A stretch of 64,000 bases of DNA, from the NCBI GenBank assembly GCA_934167225.1, contig CAKPLD010000001.1:1-64000 (forward strand), read 5' to 3'. A program made the translations under genes and the position numbers. Of this stretch, positions 52,536 through 64,000 are shown one piece after another (position 1 is the first letter of the stretch; each line of letters opens with the position of its first letter). Source of the DNA: an uncultured Clostridia bacterium. Lineage in GTDB: Bacteria; Bacillota; Clostridia; TANB77; CAG-508. The notes beneath the pieces are model-generated. The model had not been told where the DNA came from. It did not search any database and saw nothing but the letters and a program-made list of their open reading frames with translations.

Positions 52536-55500
52536 ATGAAAAAAAGAGCAAACAAAAAAAATAAAAAAAATAAACCATTATTTATAATCACATTACTAAG
52601 TTTTCTAATAATAATACTATTATCAATCTACATAATATATCTAAGATTCATCCCATATACAACTCTAGAATACGATGGATATGCGGTATCTGGAAAAGAA
52701 ATAGCAAATAACCTATTAAACACAAATTTTGATGTAGATCATAGTATAAAAGCACTAGAAGTAAAAGACAGAGATGCAATTTACGAAAATTTAAACACAT
52801 ATTATTTAGGGGCGAGCAAGCAAGACAACATAAACATAAATTACCCAATATATGTAAATAACTCGTTAGCACTATATAACCTATCATCAAAAGTAAAATT
52901 AATAACAGACGACTTCGAAGAAATACAAGGATATAGTGGAACAACACTAACATCAGGAGAATTATATAATGCAAATACACTAGAAAGAGCAGACTACAAC
53001 AATTACATATTACTAAAAAATGCAGATAATTTATATATAAACACAAAAGAATTCAAAATAAAAACAAACATGAACGAATATACAATAAAGATGAATAGTA
53101 TAATAAACTTTACGAAAGATTTTATAACATACTACACACTAAATAATGGAGAATTCCAATATAATAAAATACTTGATATAGACGAAAATTCTACAATTAC
53201 GGTAGAAGATTACAACAAAAAATACACATATAAAGAATTTTTAATGAACTTAGGAATAATAAAAGAAGAAAAAAATAACCAAACAGACGAAAAACAAGAA
53301 GAGCAAAAAAAGGAAGAAAACAAAACAAACGAAAAAAATACAACAATAGAAGAAACAAAACAGCCAACAGAGGAAAAACAAGAAGAACCAGAAAACACAA
53401 CAAATGAAACACCACAAACATCAAATCAAGATAATAACCAGGAAAATATAGACATAGAAAAAATATGGATAAAGCCTACTGTAACATGTACAGACTTTGT
53501 ATCAAATGTATATAGTGCGGTTGCAAATTTAAGTATATCAGATCCAAGCAATGTAATTTATAAAGCAATAACATTTACATTTTACAGAGGAGATGAAATA
53601 GCATTTAGAATATCTAGCACAAATGAAGGAGAAGTAAAAGTAACAAAATTATTACCAAATACAAAGTACAAAATAGTAGGAAAATATCAATATAAAAACA
53701 GAGAAGGAAGTATAATAGAAAACACCATTTTAGAACAAGAAATAACAACAAAAGGAGTAGATCAATTAAATCCAATAGAAATGGGATTTGAAAATGGGCA
53801 AATATATTCAAACAAAATACAACTTAACAATTTTAGAATAGCATCAAATATATCAGATGAAGCGATAAATGGTGTGTCAAAAGCAGATATATCAATAAAT
53901 GGGGTAAAATACGCAATCGATACAAGCACACTAAGAAAACTTTTAAAGGGAGAAAGTATAACATATGAGTCAAAAGATGGATTAAAATCCAACAGCACAT
54001 GTGACTATGAAATTATATTTTACGATACAGCAGGAAATATAATGGCACTAAAAAACAACAAAGGCTCAACTGTTACATCAAAGCAAGCACCAAGTGTAAA
54101 AATAAAAGTACAAACTCAAGAGGTAATATCTGTTAAAACAGAGGCAACAATTACCAATGAAGATAATGTCGAAATAAATAATTACCGATATGTACTATAT
54201 TCAGAAACAGGAGAAGTGGTTTCTAGTGGCAATATGGAAAAATCTTTAGAATTTAAAGATCTTGATCCACAAAAAGTATATACAATAAAAATATATGCAG
54301 ATTTTGACATATCAGATGGAAGGGGAATGCAGTATAACCAAGAAATAGGAACAAGTACATTTTCAACATTACCATTGAGTAAACTAGGTAGTTTAAAATT
54401 AGATGTTAGTTATGATGACAATAATGATATAACATATAATAGTATAAATTTAACAACAAAAATAAATACAGCAAAAACAGATAATAGATTAATTAAAATA
54501 CTAAAAAATGTAAAATTAACCATAACAGATGAAAACGAAAATGAAGTATCATCTGTAGATATTCCAAATATAGCAGAATTAGCAGAGGATAGTGGAATAC
54601 AAAATTTAATACAAAATTTGAAATCTAACACAAAGTATAATATTGTAATAACAGCAACTGCTATGCAAGGAAATGTTGAAGAAGAAATTCTTACATCATA
54701 TACATTAAGAAATTTCATTACCAACAAATCTCCTGCAAAAGTAAATATATCAAATACAATTGTTACAACAAGTTTAATTGATTTTGACATATATATTGAT
54801 GATATAGATGGTTGTTGTGCCGAAAATAAAGTAAGAATAAAAATAAGTGATGGATTTGGAAAAGAATATATGCCCAATATAGATCCAAGTGAAATAGAAA
54901 GTAATACAAAAATACCTACAAACCAATGGGTAAGGCTAACCTACAGTGGCTTAAATGAAAATGAAACATATACATTAGTAGCAGATGTAGAAGCATATAA
55001 CGAAACAAATGACACAAGTAAAACACAAAACAATTACCAAATAAATACAACACAATTTGTTACAACAGGCTTAGGAGGAGAAATTGATTTATTAGGTTTA
55101 AATAGAAAGCAAGAAGAAGCATCTAAAAACTTAATAGATGTAAAATCTAACAATAACTGGTATTCACAGTGTTTTGATGCAATAAAAAAATCATATGAAT
55201 TAGACGAAAATTCATCAGTTCAATTTAAAATAGACTCTAAATACAATTACGGAAAAACATACAATGAAAATGATAATACTTTAGAATTATTATCTAACCA
55301 ATGCTATGTATATGATTTTACAAAATATGCAGGACAAACAGTAACAATTTCATTTTCTGCAAAAATAACAGAGGAAAATGCTAAAATATATATTCAGCAA
55401 GGTAAAAAAATAGGCGAAAATATTGAGCAAATAACTGGAATTAAAAAAGGTGAATTTATAGAATACCAAAAAACATTAAATATTCCAGAAGATGGTTATC

Positions 55501-58500
55501 TTGGATTTTATTTGGAAAAATATGTAGAAACAATTCCTCCTGCAAATGAGGATGAAGAAGAAACGACAAAAGAAAAAGATTACAATTTGATTATAAAGAA
55601 TTTACAAGTAGAATTAGGAACTGAAAAAACAGAATATTCTAAGTATGGGTACAAACTTTTAGCAAATACGGAAGTGAATTTCATAGATGAAAACCAGGTA
55701 ACATATAACAAAGATGAAGGAAAATGCAAATACTATGTAAGGCTAACATCTGATAAAGGCTTATTTAAAGAATTTGATTATGATTATAATTCAACAGAAA
55801 TGATAAAAGAAGAATATGCATATCAAATCGATGAAACAAGTGAAAGTGTAGATTATACTTTAGAGCTAATTATAAAACAATATGGAAGAGAATATGTATT
55901 AAGTTCTGTAGAATTTAACTATAATCCAGAAACATCAATAGAAATAAAAAGCATATCAAGTGTTGATGAATTTAAAGAAATACAGCCATATGGAAATTAT
56001 ATTGTTCTAAAAGATATTGAATTAACAAATGCATCTAGTCAAAATGAATTTACATATGGAAATCCAAATATTCCTTTTTTTGGTAGTATAGATTTTAATG
56101 GTAAAACAATAAGCAAAGAAACATATTCTTTAAATTACGGAAAAGAAACAACATCATATATATTTTATAAATTAGATGAAAACGCAGATTTAAAAAATAT
56201 AGTGTTAGATTATTATATAAACAATCCAAAAAATAGATATACAACAAGTGTAGAGGGAATAGATACATTCATTGCTAAAGAAGATGGAATATATTCATTT
56301 TTTTTATATAATAATGGTTCAATTGATAATATAGTGCTAAATTTAAAGGAAAGCACAAGAAAACAAAGAATTAATGTGGGTCTTATAGGTTATAGAAATG
56401 AAGGAAAAATTGAAAACTTTATCATTAATTATGAAACAACTCTATATGGTTCACAGTATATGTCAGGTGTTTGTTTGTATTCAACAGGAACCGTGCAAAA
56501 TGGATATATTTATGGAAATGGAATAGAAGCAATAGATGATATTACAATTGGAGACTATAGATATATAGCAGGAGTGGTTTTTCAAGTAGAAGATAAGGGT
56601 ATTGTTCAAAATATTTATAATATATCGACAATAAAAATGTATCACTGTGATTCTACATATTCATATGCAGCAAATATTGTTTATAATGTTGGATATCCAC
56701 CTGTAGTTGACGAAATGACAGGTTCTATAATATCTAGTAAAGACTCTACAGCAGAAGTAAGAAATGTATATTCTGTACAATCATTAATTACAATATATAA
56801 TGGTTATGAATATTATGGAGAAATGGATGCTAGTAACAAAGAGGCAAACATAGGTCCAAACATAATAAATAAATATACAAGCACAAAGGTCAATGAGTCA
56901 TATTATTTTTGCGATGTAACATATGAGGCAAATGATGCAAATATGAAATCATCTGCAACAGCACTTTATGAATCAGGAGTTCAGAATTTGATTTTAAATG
57001 CTAATGGATATAATCAATTTATAGTAGATATGCTTGTAACAAATGGATATTATCCACAGCTAAAATTAAATTATTGTATGCCAAAACAAAATAATATAAG
57101 GATAGATGTAACAGGAACCGAAATAATAGATATATTATCAGGTGAAAAAATAGAAAATAATGACATAACGAATTTAGAGTTAAGTGATAGAGTAAGAAGC
57201 GAAATAGAATCATATATTAAGTCAAACAATGTAAATATAAATGATGAAAATATAGCATTAGTAAGCTTTAGAGTTTATAACCCAGCAGGAACAACAATAA
57301 GCGAAATTAATGTAAAATATATGGATTCTGAAATTATAACTCAAAGTTATGAAAAAAAGGTAAGTACAGTGTATGTTATACTAAAAAATCCTACATCATT
57401 TTTAGATATATATGATATTGATTCTGTAAAAAGTAGAATGGCTAATGGAAAGATAAAAGAATCTGTATATGGTGAAAATGAGGATTTAGGTACAAGAAAA
57501 ATTGCTGTTAAATTTATAAAGAAAATAGAAAATGCCGAAGATTGGAACAACATAAATAATGACGATGCAAACGGTGTTAGTGGACTTATTCAAAATTATA
57601 TATTGGCAAATGACATAGATTTTGCAAATGCCGATTATTCTCCTTATATAACAGGAGATTTCCAAGGATATATAGATGGAAAATATAATGGGAAAATTCA
57701 TACCCTAAAAAATATAGAAGGGACCTCATCCGTAATATCTAATTTTAGTAAAGGAACAATAAAAAATATATATGTAGATAATTTAGTAATAAATTCTAAT
57801 TCTAAAGAAAAAGGATTTATTGGAAAAGCTAATATAAATGAAGATATAGAAATAAGTAATATTCATATAAAAAACATGGAAGTTACATCAACATATCAAG
57901 GTGATTCTCCATGTATAGGTGGAATAGTTGGATATTTAAATAGTGGATCTACAAGTTTAGCTGAAAATGTGAAAATACAAAATTGTTCTATTCAAGGCTT
58001 TACAATAGATTTTGAAAATACAAATGTAACAGATATAAGAGTAGGAGGAATTGTAGGATATCTTTATATATATGGTGGAGTAGAAGCTCATATTTCAAAT
58101 TCGTTTGTTCAAAATTTGTTAGTAAATGCAAATGTAACATCAAATATGGGAATAGGAGGAATCGTTGGATACAAAGGTCATGACGCAGATGAAAGAGTAA
58201 AAAAAGGAACTCCATATGTATATATAGAAAAATGCTATACTACTGGAAAAATTAATACACTAAACTATGCAGGTGGAATTTTAGGATATGGAAGATTTGC
58301 AAATACATATATTAAATATTGCTATAGTATGGTAAATATAACAAGTAAGATAACTTCTGGAAATGCTTATATTGGAGGTATTGCAGGATATAGTGATACG
58401 GGAGTATCAAATATAACAAATAACTTCTATTTAGGAAATATTTATGTTGCAGGAAATAACGTTAATTGTGTAAATAGAATATTTGGTGGAAATGTAGGAA

Positions 58501-61500
58501 CAGTTTCATATAAAAACTATGCATATCAAGACCAATTAATAAATGGAGAAATTATAACAAATACACTAGGTGCAACTAAATTGTTAACATATTCGGAAAC
58601 TTTTCAAATGAATACATATACAAATTTATTAGAATATAATGATAAATATGCATATATAATTATAAAAGACGGAGAAGAATTTAATTTGCTAGAAAATGAA
58701 TATTTACCACAATTAAAAGATACAGATGGAAATGTTTTAGCAAACCAAAAGCTCACAGCTATTGATAATGACCTTAAGTTAGATTCTATTACATCAACAC
58801 CATCTAGTGACAAAACAGAAGTAACAGTTGTGATGAAATTTGAAAATAGAAATAATTTAAATTTGACAAGAGTAAAAATAGAAAATAATGATATGCAAGT
58901 TAAAGAAGGAACATGGAAAACAGAAAAAGATGCAAATGGTTTAACAGTTGTAACATTTGTCGCAACACCAAACAGAGCATATGATAGTTACAAAATAGAA
59001 AGCATATTCTATGAGAGAAATGGTCAGGAAACTGAAAAAGAAATTACAACAAAAATAAAGGTGGAATTGTTTAAGGGAATTTCAAATGCAACAGAGTGGA
59101 ACGAGTTTTTCTCTGGTGAAGGAAGAACGTCTGAAGGACAAAATGTTAAAATAACAGGAAATATAGATTTTAGCACAGTAGATAAAATTGAAAACAATGT
59201 TGTAGTTGGAAAATTAGAAGCAGACGAAGTAAAAACAATTTCAAACATAAATCTTACAAATTTAAAAGACAACAGTGGATTTATAAAAGAAGTGAAAACA
59301 AGTTTTGCAAACCTTAATTTTGAAAATTGTGTTATAAAAGGAAGTGGAAATTCAATTGGATTAGTTTCATTATTAAGAGGTGGAATGAAAAATTGTAACT
59401 TCACTAATATTAATATTGAAAACACTGGAGATAACACAGGAGTTGTAGGAAGAAGCATTGTTGGAAGTTTCAACAATATAAATTTAACAAAGGTACAAAA
59501 CAAAGGTAGAAATTATTTAGGAAGTTTATGTGGACAGGCAACATCTAATGGAGGTTCATCAAACTTAAAAGGTACATATATAAACATAACTGGAGAAGGA
59601 AATTACATTGGTGGTATATTTGGAACAGTAGACGGAACAATAAATACAATATCAACATACCAATATTCTGAAAATGGAAAATTAAATGAGGATACTGAAA
59701 CAGAATATCTTGTTAAAGGGAATAGTAGAATTGGTGGAAATATTGGTAGATATGCAAGCTCGTGGGTAATTAATTTAACAGTAACTAATAGTACAATAAA
59801 AGGAAATAGCAATATTGGAGGAAATGTTGGAGAAGGAAGCGGAAATATAAAAGATGCAAAATCAGAAAATAATATCATAAATGCTCAAGGTGACAACATT
59901 GGAGGAAATGTTGGTACACATGGATGGACATCTACCCGGACTTACATCTAAAAATAATAAAATAACAGGAAAATCAAGTGTTGGAGGAAACTCTGGAGAT
60001 TCTGGATGGACCACAGATGACAATTTATTAGCCCAAAATAATACAATTGAAGGAATAACAAATGTTGGTGGATGTATAGGATATGCAAGTCACTACTATA
60101 GTGATTCTAACAACATAAAATCAGAAGGTGCAAAACAAATTATTTCTGGACAAAATTATGTTGGAGGAACAATAGGACGTTCAAAAGGAAAGATAAAAAA
60201 TGCAAAAGCAGAAGAATGTACGATTAAAGCAACTGGAAGTTATGGAGGAGGTATTGTTGGATGCTCTGAGTATTCTACAACATCAATATCAACTTCAAAT
60301 AATAGTAATTTTGCTATTGCAGGAGCTAAAGCTAAAAAAGTAAATTTAACAGTTGGTTTAAATTATGCAGGTGGAATAGTTGGGTATCAAGTAGGAAGTG
60401 TATATGGTACAGTTTTAGAAGATAGTATAATTACAGCAAATGGTACTAATGCAGGTGGAATTGCAGGATTTTATACAGGTTATGTTGGATCATCAGCTGG
60501 TTCAATTTCATCATCAAACTTCTTCTTAATGCATTCATATTCTGCAAATTCAACAGTAAAAGCTCAAAATAACGCAGGAGGAATAGTAGGAAGATTTGTA
60601 TTTGGAAATATACAATATTGTTATGTTGCAAATACAAATGTTATAGCAAGTAAATCATCAAGCGGAGGTTTAGTTGGATATTTTGATAATTCAAAATTAA
60701 GTAATATTCAGTACAAAGGTACAATAAAATATAATTTTGTAGCAAACACTGAAAATGACAAAACTATTTCTGGTGCAAATTCGGTGGGTGGACTAGTTGG
60801 AACATTGGCTAAAAACCTAAATTACGATGAAGACATTGAAAAATATAACAATATTGAATGTAACCTTGTTGTAACAGATGTTTCGTCAAATGGATTGTAT
60901 GTGGATATGGGATGTGGCTCTGTTGCCGGAACATCAAAAGGTACTCCTCAAGGAAAATATATGAACAATATATATGTATATGATTGCTCAACATTAAATA
61001 AAGTTCAAGTTGGAGGAATTACCGAAGAAAAAGAAAACTTAAAAATGATAAGTAGCGGTGAACTAAAAACCAATATATATACTAAAAATACTAAAATTAT
61101 AGATGAAGAAGGTTATACTGTAGGAAATGAAGGTTTAAATTTTGGAAATACAAGATATAGCTATACAGATGGTTATTTCCCAATTTTAAAAACAAGTGGA
61201 GTTGCAGAGTTATATTGGGATAGTAATAGGTTAAATGTTATACAAAATAAAATTCCTATACCTAGCAGAACAGCCCAATTTTCTATGGAAGACGAAGTAT
61301 CTTTAGACGAAGCAAATTTAAGTGTTATGTCATTAGAAGAATTACAAGATAGTGAATTACCAGAAGTATTTGTTTATGCAGTAGATGTAGATAAAATAAA
61401 TATCGAATTTAGAAATTCAAACTATGAATTTGATTCGAAATTTAAAATTACATCAAATGACAAAACAATTGTAGAATTATCTAATATAGAAACACCAGTT

Positions 61501-62748
61501 TATACACTTGAATATGATTTTAATACACCATTGGAAATTGATGTTTTAAATTCAAGCTATTCATATAAAAAGACAATAAATCCAGAAGAAGTGAGAAGCA
61601 TGTTATCTATAATAGATGATGAATACATGTATTTAAGTGAAGGAAAAGTTTGCTCAAATAAAAGAACTTTGAACGGAGAATATTGTAATTTGTACAAAGA
61701 AAAAATGTTAGATAAAAATGGTAATATTTATGATGTTAAAACAGCAAACAATATTGGAAAAATAGGTGGAGAAATACATTTATTAGAAGAACCAATACCA
61801 CTTCAAGAATCTATGGAATCAAATACAAAAATACAAACTTTTGCACATTGTTCGAAAGTTACACAAAATGATGGAAAATCTATATTTAAGTCAAAGCAAA
61901 TTTTTGTCAAGAATGGATATATGTATGTTGTTGACGGAAAAATGAACAATAAAAATGGTCTAGCATTAATAGATTGCGTTAATAACAAGCAATATGAAAC
62001 TATTTTAGGCGAAGATGGAATGTTATACAATTTGCTTACAGAAATAAAATATCCTGAGAACTTTAAAAACAATGAAATTGTTGCAATGACAGGAAATATG
62101 GATCAAACCAGTGATATTACTATGTTGTATTATTCAAATGGAAAAGTTTTAGCTTTTAATTATGTAACAGGTGAAGTTAAATATGAGAATGAAGTCGAAG
62201 ATGAGAAGGTAAGTTTGTTAAGTTATATTGGTGAAAGTTTCAGCGTAAAAAATATTGCATATAAAATTGAAGAAAAAGATTATCAAAAAGCACAAGAACT
62301 TGAGAATAAGTTAAATAAAGTGTCAATTGATGAGGCAAGTGAAAAAATAAGTAAAGATATAAATACAAATTCTTTAGAAGAAAAAAATAGTGTTTCTGAA
62401 GGAAGCAATTTTAGTAATAAAAACAACACTGAAACTTCTAGAACAAATGATGAGGCTTTACAAGATATAAAAGATGGTTATAGTTCTCATAATAAATATG
62501 TTACAACATATGACCCAAGTACACAAAGTTATGTTGTTTATAGTACCGCAGAATTGATTGAAGGAAAAACGCCAATTACAGTAAGTGAAAATGAGAAAAT
62601 TAATGGGAATAAAGATTTGATTTCTTATTACTCTAATGTTTCTAATAGTACTGATGAACTTAAAAGTTTTGGAGGAATTGCTATATTTGTTATTTTGGGA
62701 TCAATATGTGTGATTTTGATAGTTTTATATAAAAAAACAAATAGGTAG
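52536..62748 (+). CDS. Giant GLUG-repeat surface protein (3403 aa), +1 shift at CGG
   Basis: N-terminal membrane helix, a Glu/Lys/Gln/Thr-rich linker (about residues 240-300), several fibronectin- or Ig-like beta domains, then long stretches of GLUG-type repeats (GGIVGYLNSGS, IGGIVGYKG, AGGILGYG, IGGNVG) that probably form a beta-helix, as in large adhesins and IgA-protease-like surface proteins. At 59937 an in-frame CGG would stop the protein at 59949. A +1 shift gives GTHGWTST|GLTSKNNKITGKSSVGG and the same repeat register goes on. The C-terminus has a membrane helix (IAIFVILGSICVILIVLY) and a KKTNR tail, no LPXTG motif. AGGAG precedes the ATG. Probably a cell-bound adhesin. Confidence 0.82.
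59934..59942 (+). other. CGG +1 frameshift site in the giant surface gene
   Basis: Codons ACC CGG ACT; the repeat protein continues from GGA CTT ACA. One C of the run 59935-59937 is extra. Confidence 0.84.
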
Positions 62749-62770
62749 GCTATATAGCTTGCCTATTTTT
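62738..62770 (+). terminator. Probable terminator after the giant gene
   Basis: AAATAGG and CCTATTT arms around the stop codon, with a T-run after. Confidence 0.5.
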
Positions 62771-62807
62771 AATTAAAATGAAACCATGACAAAAACCGTA
62801 ACACAAT

Positions 62808-62840
62808 TGTAATATAAATGTAATATAAATGTAATATAAA
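62808..62840. repeat. Three tandem 11-bp repeats (TGTAATATAAA)
   Basis: TGTAATATAAA occurs three times without gap in the 255-bp spacer between the two surface protein genes. The rest of the spacer (62841-63000) contains AT-rich sequence with no gene; the repeats may be a regulator site or simple slippage product. Confidence 0.7.
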
Positions 62841-63003
62841 CTTGTAAAACCGCTAAGGGCATAGAACGTAAGGATTGAGAGGATGAAAACATATGAAGGA
62901 AAAAAATGTCAAATTTTATATATTGAAAAATGTAAATTAGTATGGTAAACTGTAAAAGAAAAATAATGTCAAAAACAGCAGTAAATAAGGGAGATAAGGG
63001 TCA

Positions 63004-64000
63004 ATGAAAAAATATATTTTCTTTTTTATAAGTATAGGAATTTTATTAGGAGCTATTTTAATTTATAATGTAGTACATGTTGAAGAAAGTAAAAAGGAAA
63101 CTTTTTCAGAATCTGGTTACATATTAAATGGCTCTACAAATAGGTATTACTTTTACCAAGATGAAACATATACAACAACATATAATAAGCAAATAACATT
63201 TTACGATACAGAAGGAACAAAGGTAACTTTAGATAACACTAATTTTGTACACTATACTAGTGGTAATGTAGTTGCTTTGCAAGAAGGAGTTTTGTTAGAT
63301 TTAAGTAAAATAGGAGACAACCCTATTGTATATTACGATATTTCTGCAAATAAAGAAATAAAGAAAATATCAAATAGATACACAGTTAAAAATTTAGATA
63401 ATGATTTACAATTTGAACAAGCAATATGGAAGGTATCAGCTAATAAATATATTGTTTTAGCAAATAAACTAAAAATAATATTGAATAACGGAATGACAAA
63501 AGATGTAGAAGGTTATGTGGAATTTGAATATTCGGATAATGAAATTGTAAATATATATAACCAAGAATTCAGTTACCAAACAATATCATCAAATTCGTAT
63601 ATAGAATTGGATAATGGAATAAAAATTAATCTTGGAAACAAGATAGTAAGCCAAAATGACGATAATAAAATGTCATTAGAAGATATGGTAATAAATTCAA
63701 ATGACAATGTAACATTAGTAGATTTGAAAAAAGATGATAGCGAAAACGAAACACAAGAAGATAACGAAGTAGAAAACAATGAGGTGGAAGAACAAAACCA
63801 AGTACAAGTTGCAAATGGAGGAACATCTTCAAGTACAACTAGTAGTTCGACTTCAACTAGTTCATCAACAAGTAGTAGTACAACAATTATGCAAAATGGA
63901 ACAGCATCTACAGGAAGCACAGAAGAACAAAATGGAATAAATATAATTACGCCAGACATTTTATACGAATATGTTGATGATAATGAAAGCAAGGTAGATG
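63004..64000 (+). CDS. Anchored or secreted surface protein, 3' end outside window
   Basis: The frame is open from ATG 63004 (after GGGAGATAAGGG) to the window end, at least 332 residues. A membrane helix (YIFFFISIGILLGAILIY) is followed by beta-rich sequence with many Tyr and Thr (NRYYFYQDETYTTTYNKQ), an acidic stretch (NETQEDNEVENNEVEEQNQ) and a Ser/Thr run (about residues 278-298) like a cell-wall spacer. No family recognised. Its place after the giant gene suggests a partner in the cell envelope. No in-frame CGG so far. Confidence 0.75.
   Translation, partial: MKKYIFFFISIGILLGAILIYNVVHVEESKKETFSESGYILNGSTNRYYFYQDETYTTTYNKQITFYDTEGTKVTLDNTNFVHYTSGNVVALQEGVLLDLSKIGDNPIVYYDISANKEIKKISNRYTVKNLDNDLQFEQAIWKVSANKYIVLANKLKIILNNGMTKDVEGYVEFEYSDNEIVNIYNQEFSYQTISSNSYIELDNGIKINLGNKIVSQNDDNKMSLEDMVINSNDNVTLVDLKKDDSENETQEDNEVENNEVEEQNQVQVANGGTSSSTTSSSTSTSSSTSSSTTIMQNGTASTGSTEEQNGINIITPDILYEYVDDNESKVD

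Noticed and set aside
8101..62748. Explaining the nine frameshifts as assembly errors or pseudogenes
   Set aside because: All are the same base, same phase and same codon, no other type of lesion is present in these genes, and the genes otherwise look intact and complete. Read data were not available, so this remains to be confirmed.
62650..62748. Sortase LPXTG anchor at the end of the giant protein
   Set aside because: A membrane helix and basic tail are present but no LPXTG-like motif precedes them.
62840..62890. c-di-GMP-like riboswitch before the last gene
   Set aside because: The string only loosely resembles the aptamer and lacks the conserved core.
1..64000. tRNA or rRNA genes
   Set aside because: No intergenic stretch contains a recognisable tRNA or rRNA; therefore the window itself cannot show whether a CGG-reading tRNA exists.

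Overview
The window is about 30% G+C and comes from a low-G+C, spore-forming member of the Firmicutes, most likely an anaerobic and probably uncultured Clostridia lineage. The evidence is a complete spoIIIAA-AH operon and spoIIM, Shine-Dalgarno sites of the AGGAGG type, consensus -35/-10 promoters with 17-bp spacers, and core genes in typical Firmicutes order (infB-rbfA-nrnA-truB; lepB-holB-ricT-ferredoxin).

The main result is a decoding anomaly. Eight genes (spoIIM, spoIIIAA, spoIIIAE, a CpaE/TadZ-like ATPase, cpaF/tadA, mtaB, a hemolysin-III family gene and a 3.4-kilo-residue surface protein gene) contain nine apparent frameshifts. All nine are identical in kind: one extra C directly before a glycine codon, so the frame in use reads an in-frame CGG and the family-conserved protein resumes in the +1 frame at GGN (Gly). 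Reading by eye, I found no other in-frame CGG in any AT-rich core-like gene of the window, although CGT, CGC, CGA, AGA and AGG are all used for arginine. The simplest reading is that CGG is not decoded as Arg here but acts as a +1 frameshift codon, with CGGN read as Gly. The P-site codons are all different, which argues for an A-site mechanism rather than P-site slippage. In mtaB the shift is at codon 2, and in spoIIIAA it occurs twice in one gene. Seven in-frame CGG codons read as ordinary Arg exist, but only in short, orphan, GC-richer accessory genes, which look imported.

Layout. 1-3350: translation and RNA genes (infB 3' end, rbfA, nrnA-like, truB). 3358-5721: four monocistronic orphan cassettes with their own promoters and hairpins. 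5905-10614: degenerate HD-GYP-like protein, endonuclease Q, spoIIM, pyrG with a probable attenuator leader. 10615-14807: palindromic repeat, two membrane proteins, an isolated VirD4/TraG-like coupling ATPase. 15056-21315: yebC and the whole spoIIIA operon. 21455-22859: phased 23-bp repeats and an AAA_14/DUF4143 ATPase. 23110-35792: a Tad/type IV pilus-like locus with SAF-domain protein, two ParA-like proteins, CpaF, a T2SSF membrane protein, four clear plus one divergent member of a short pilin-like family, and other surface proteins. 35842-36718: second orphan cassette. 36821-38153: Rpn-type nuclease gene nested in two inverted repeats. 38257-44313: murC, third orphan cassette, mtaB, thyA, folA, two membrane proteins. 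44328-52437: palindrome, exported protein, pyrC, DUF4160/DUF2442 pair, His-rich CobW GTPase, Mn-pyrophosphatase, lepB, holB, ricT, ferredoxin. 52473-64000: the giant GLUG-repeat surface protein and a second anchored protein cut by the window end.

The sporulation and pilus/surface genes carry seven of the nine shift sites, and two of those fall on the P-loop glycine before the catalytic Lys (SpoIIIAA, CpaF), so the complete ATPases could be made only if the shift works. No tRNA, rRNA, CRISPR array or complete insertion sequence was seen.
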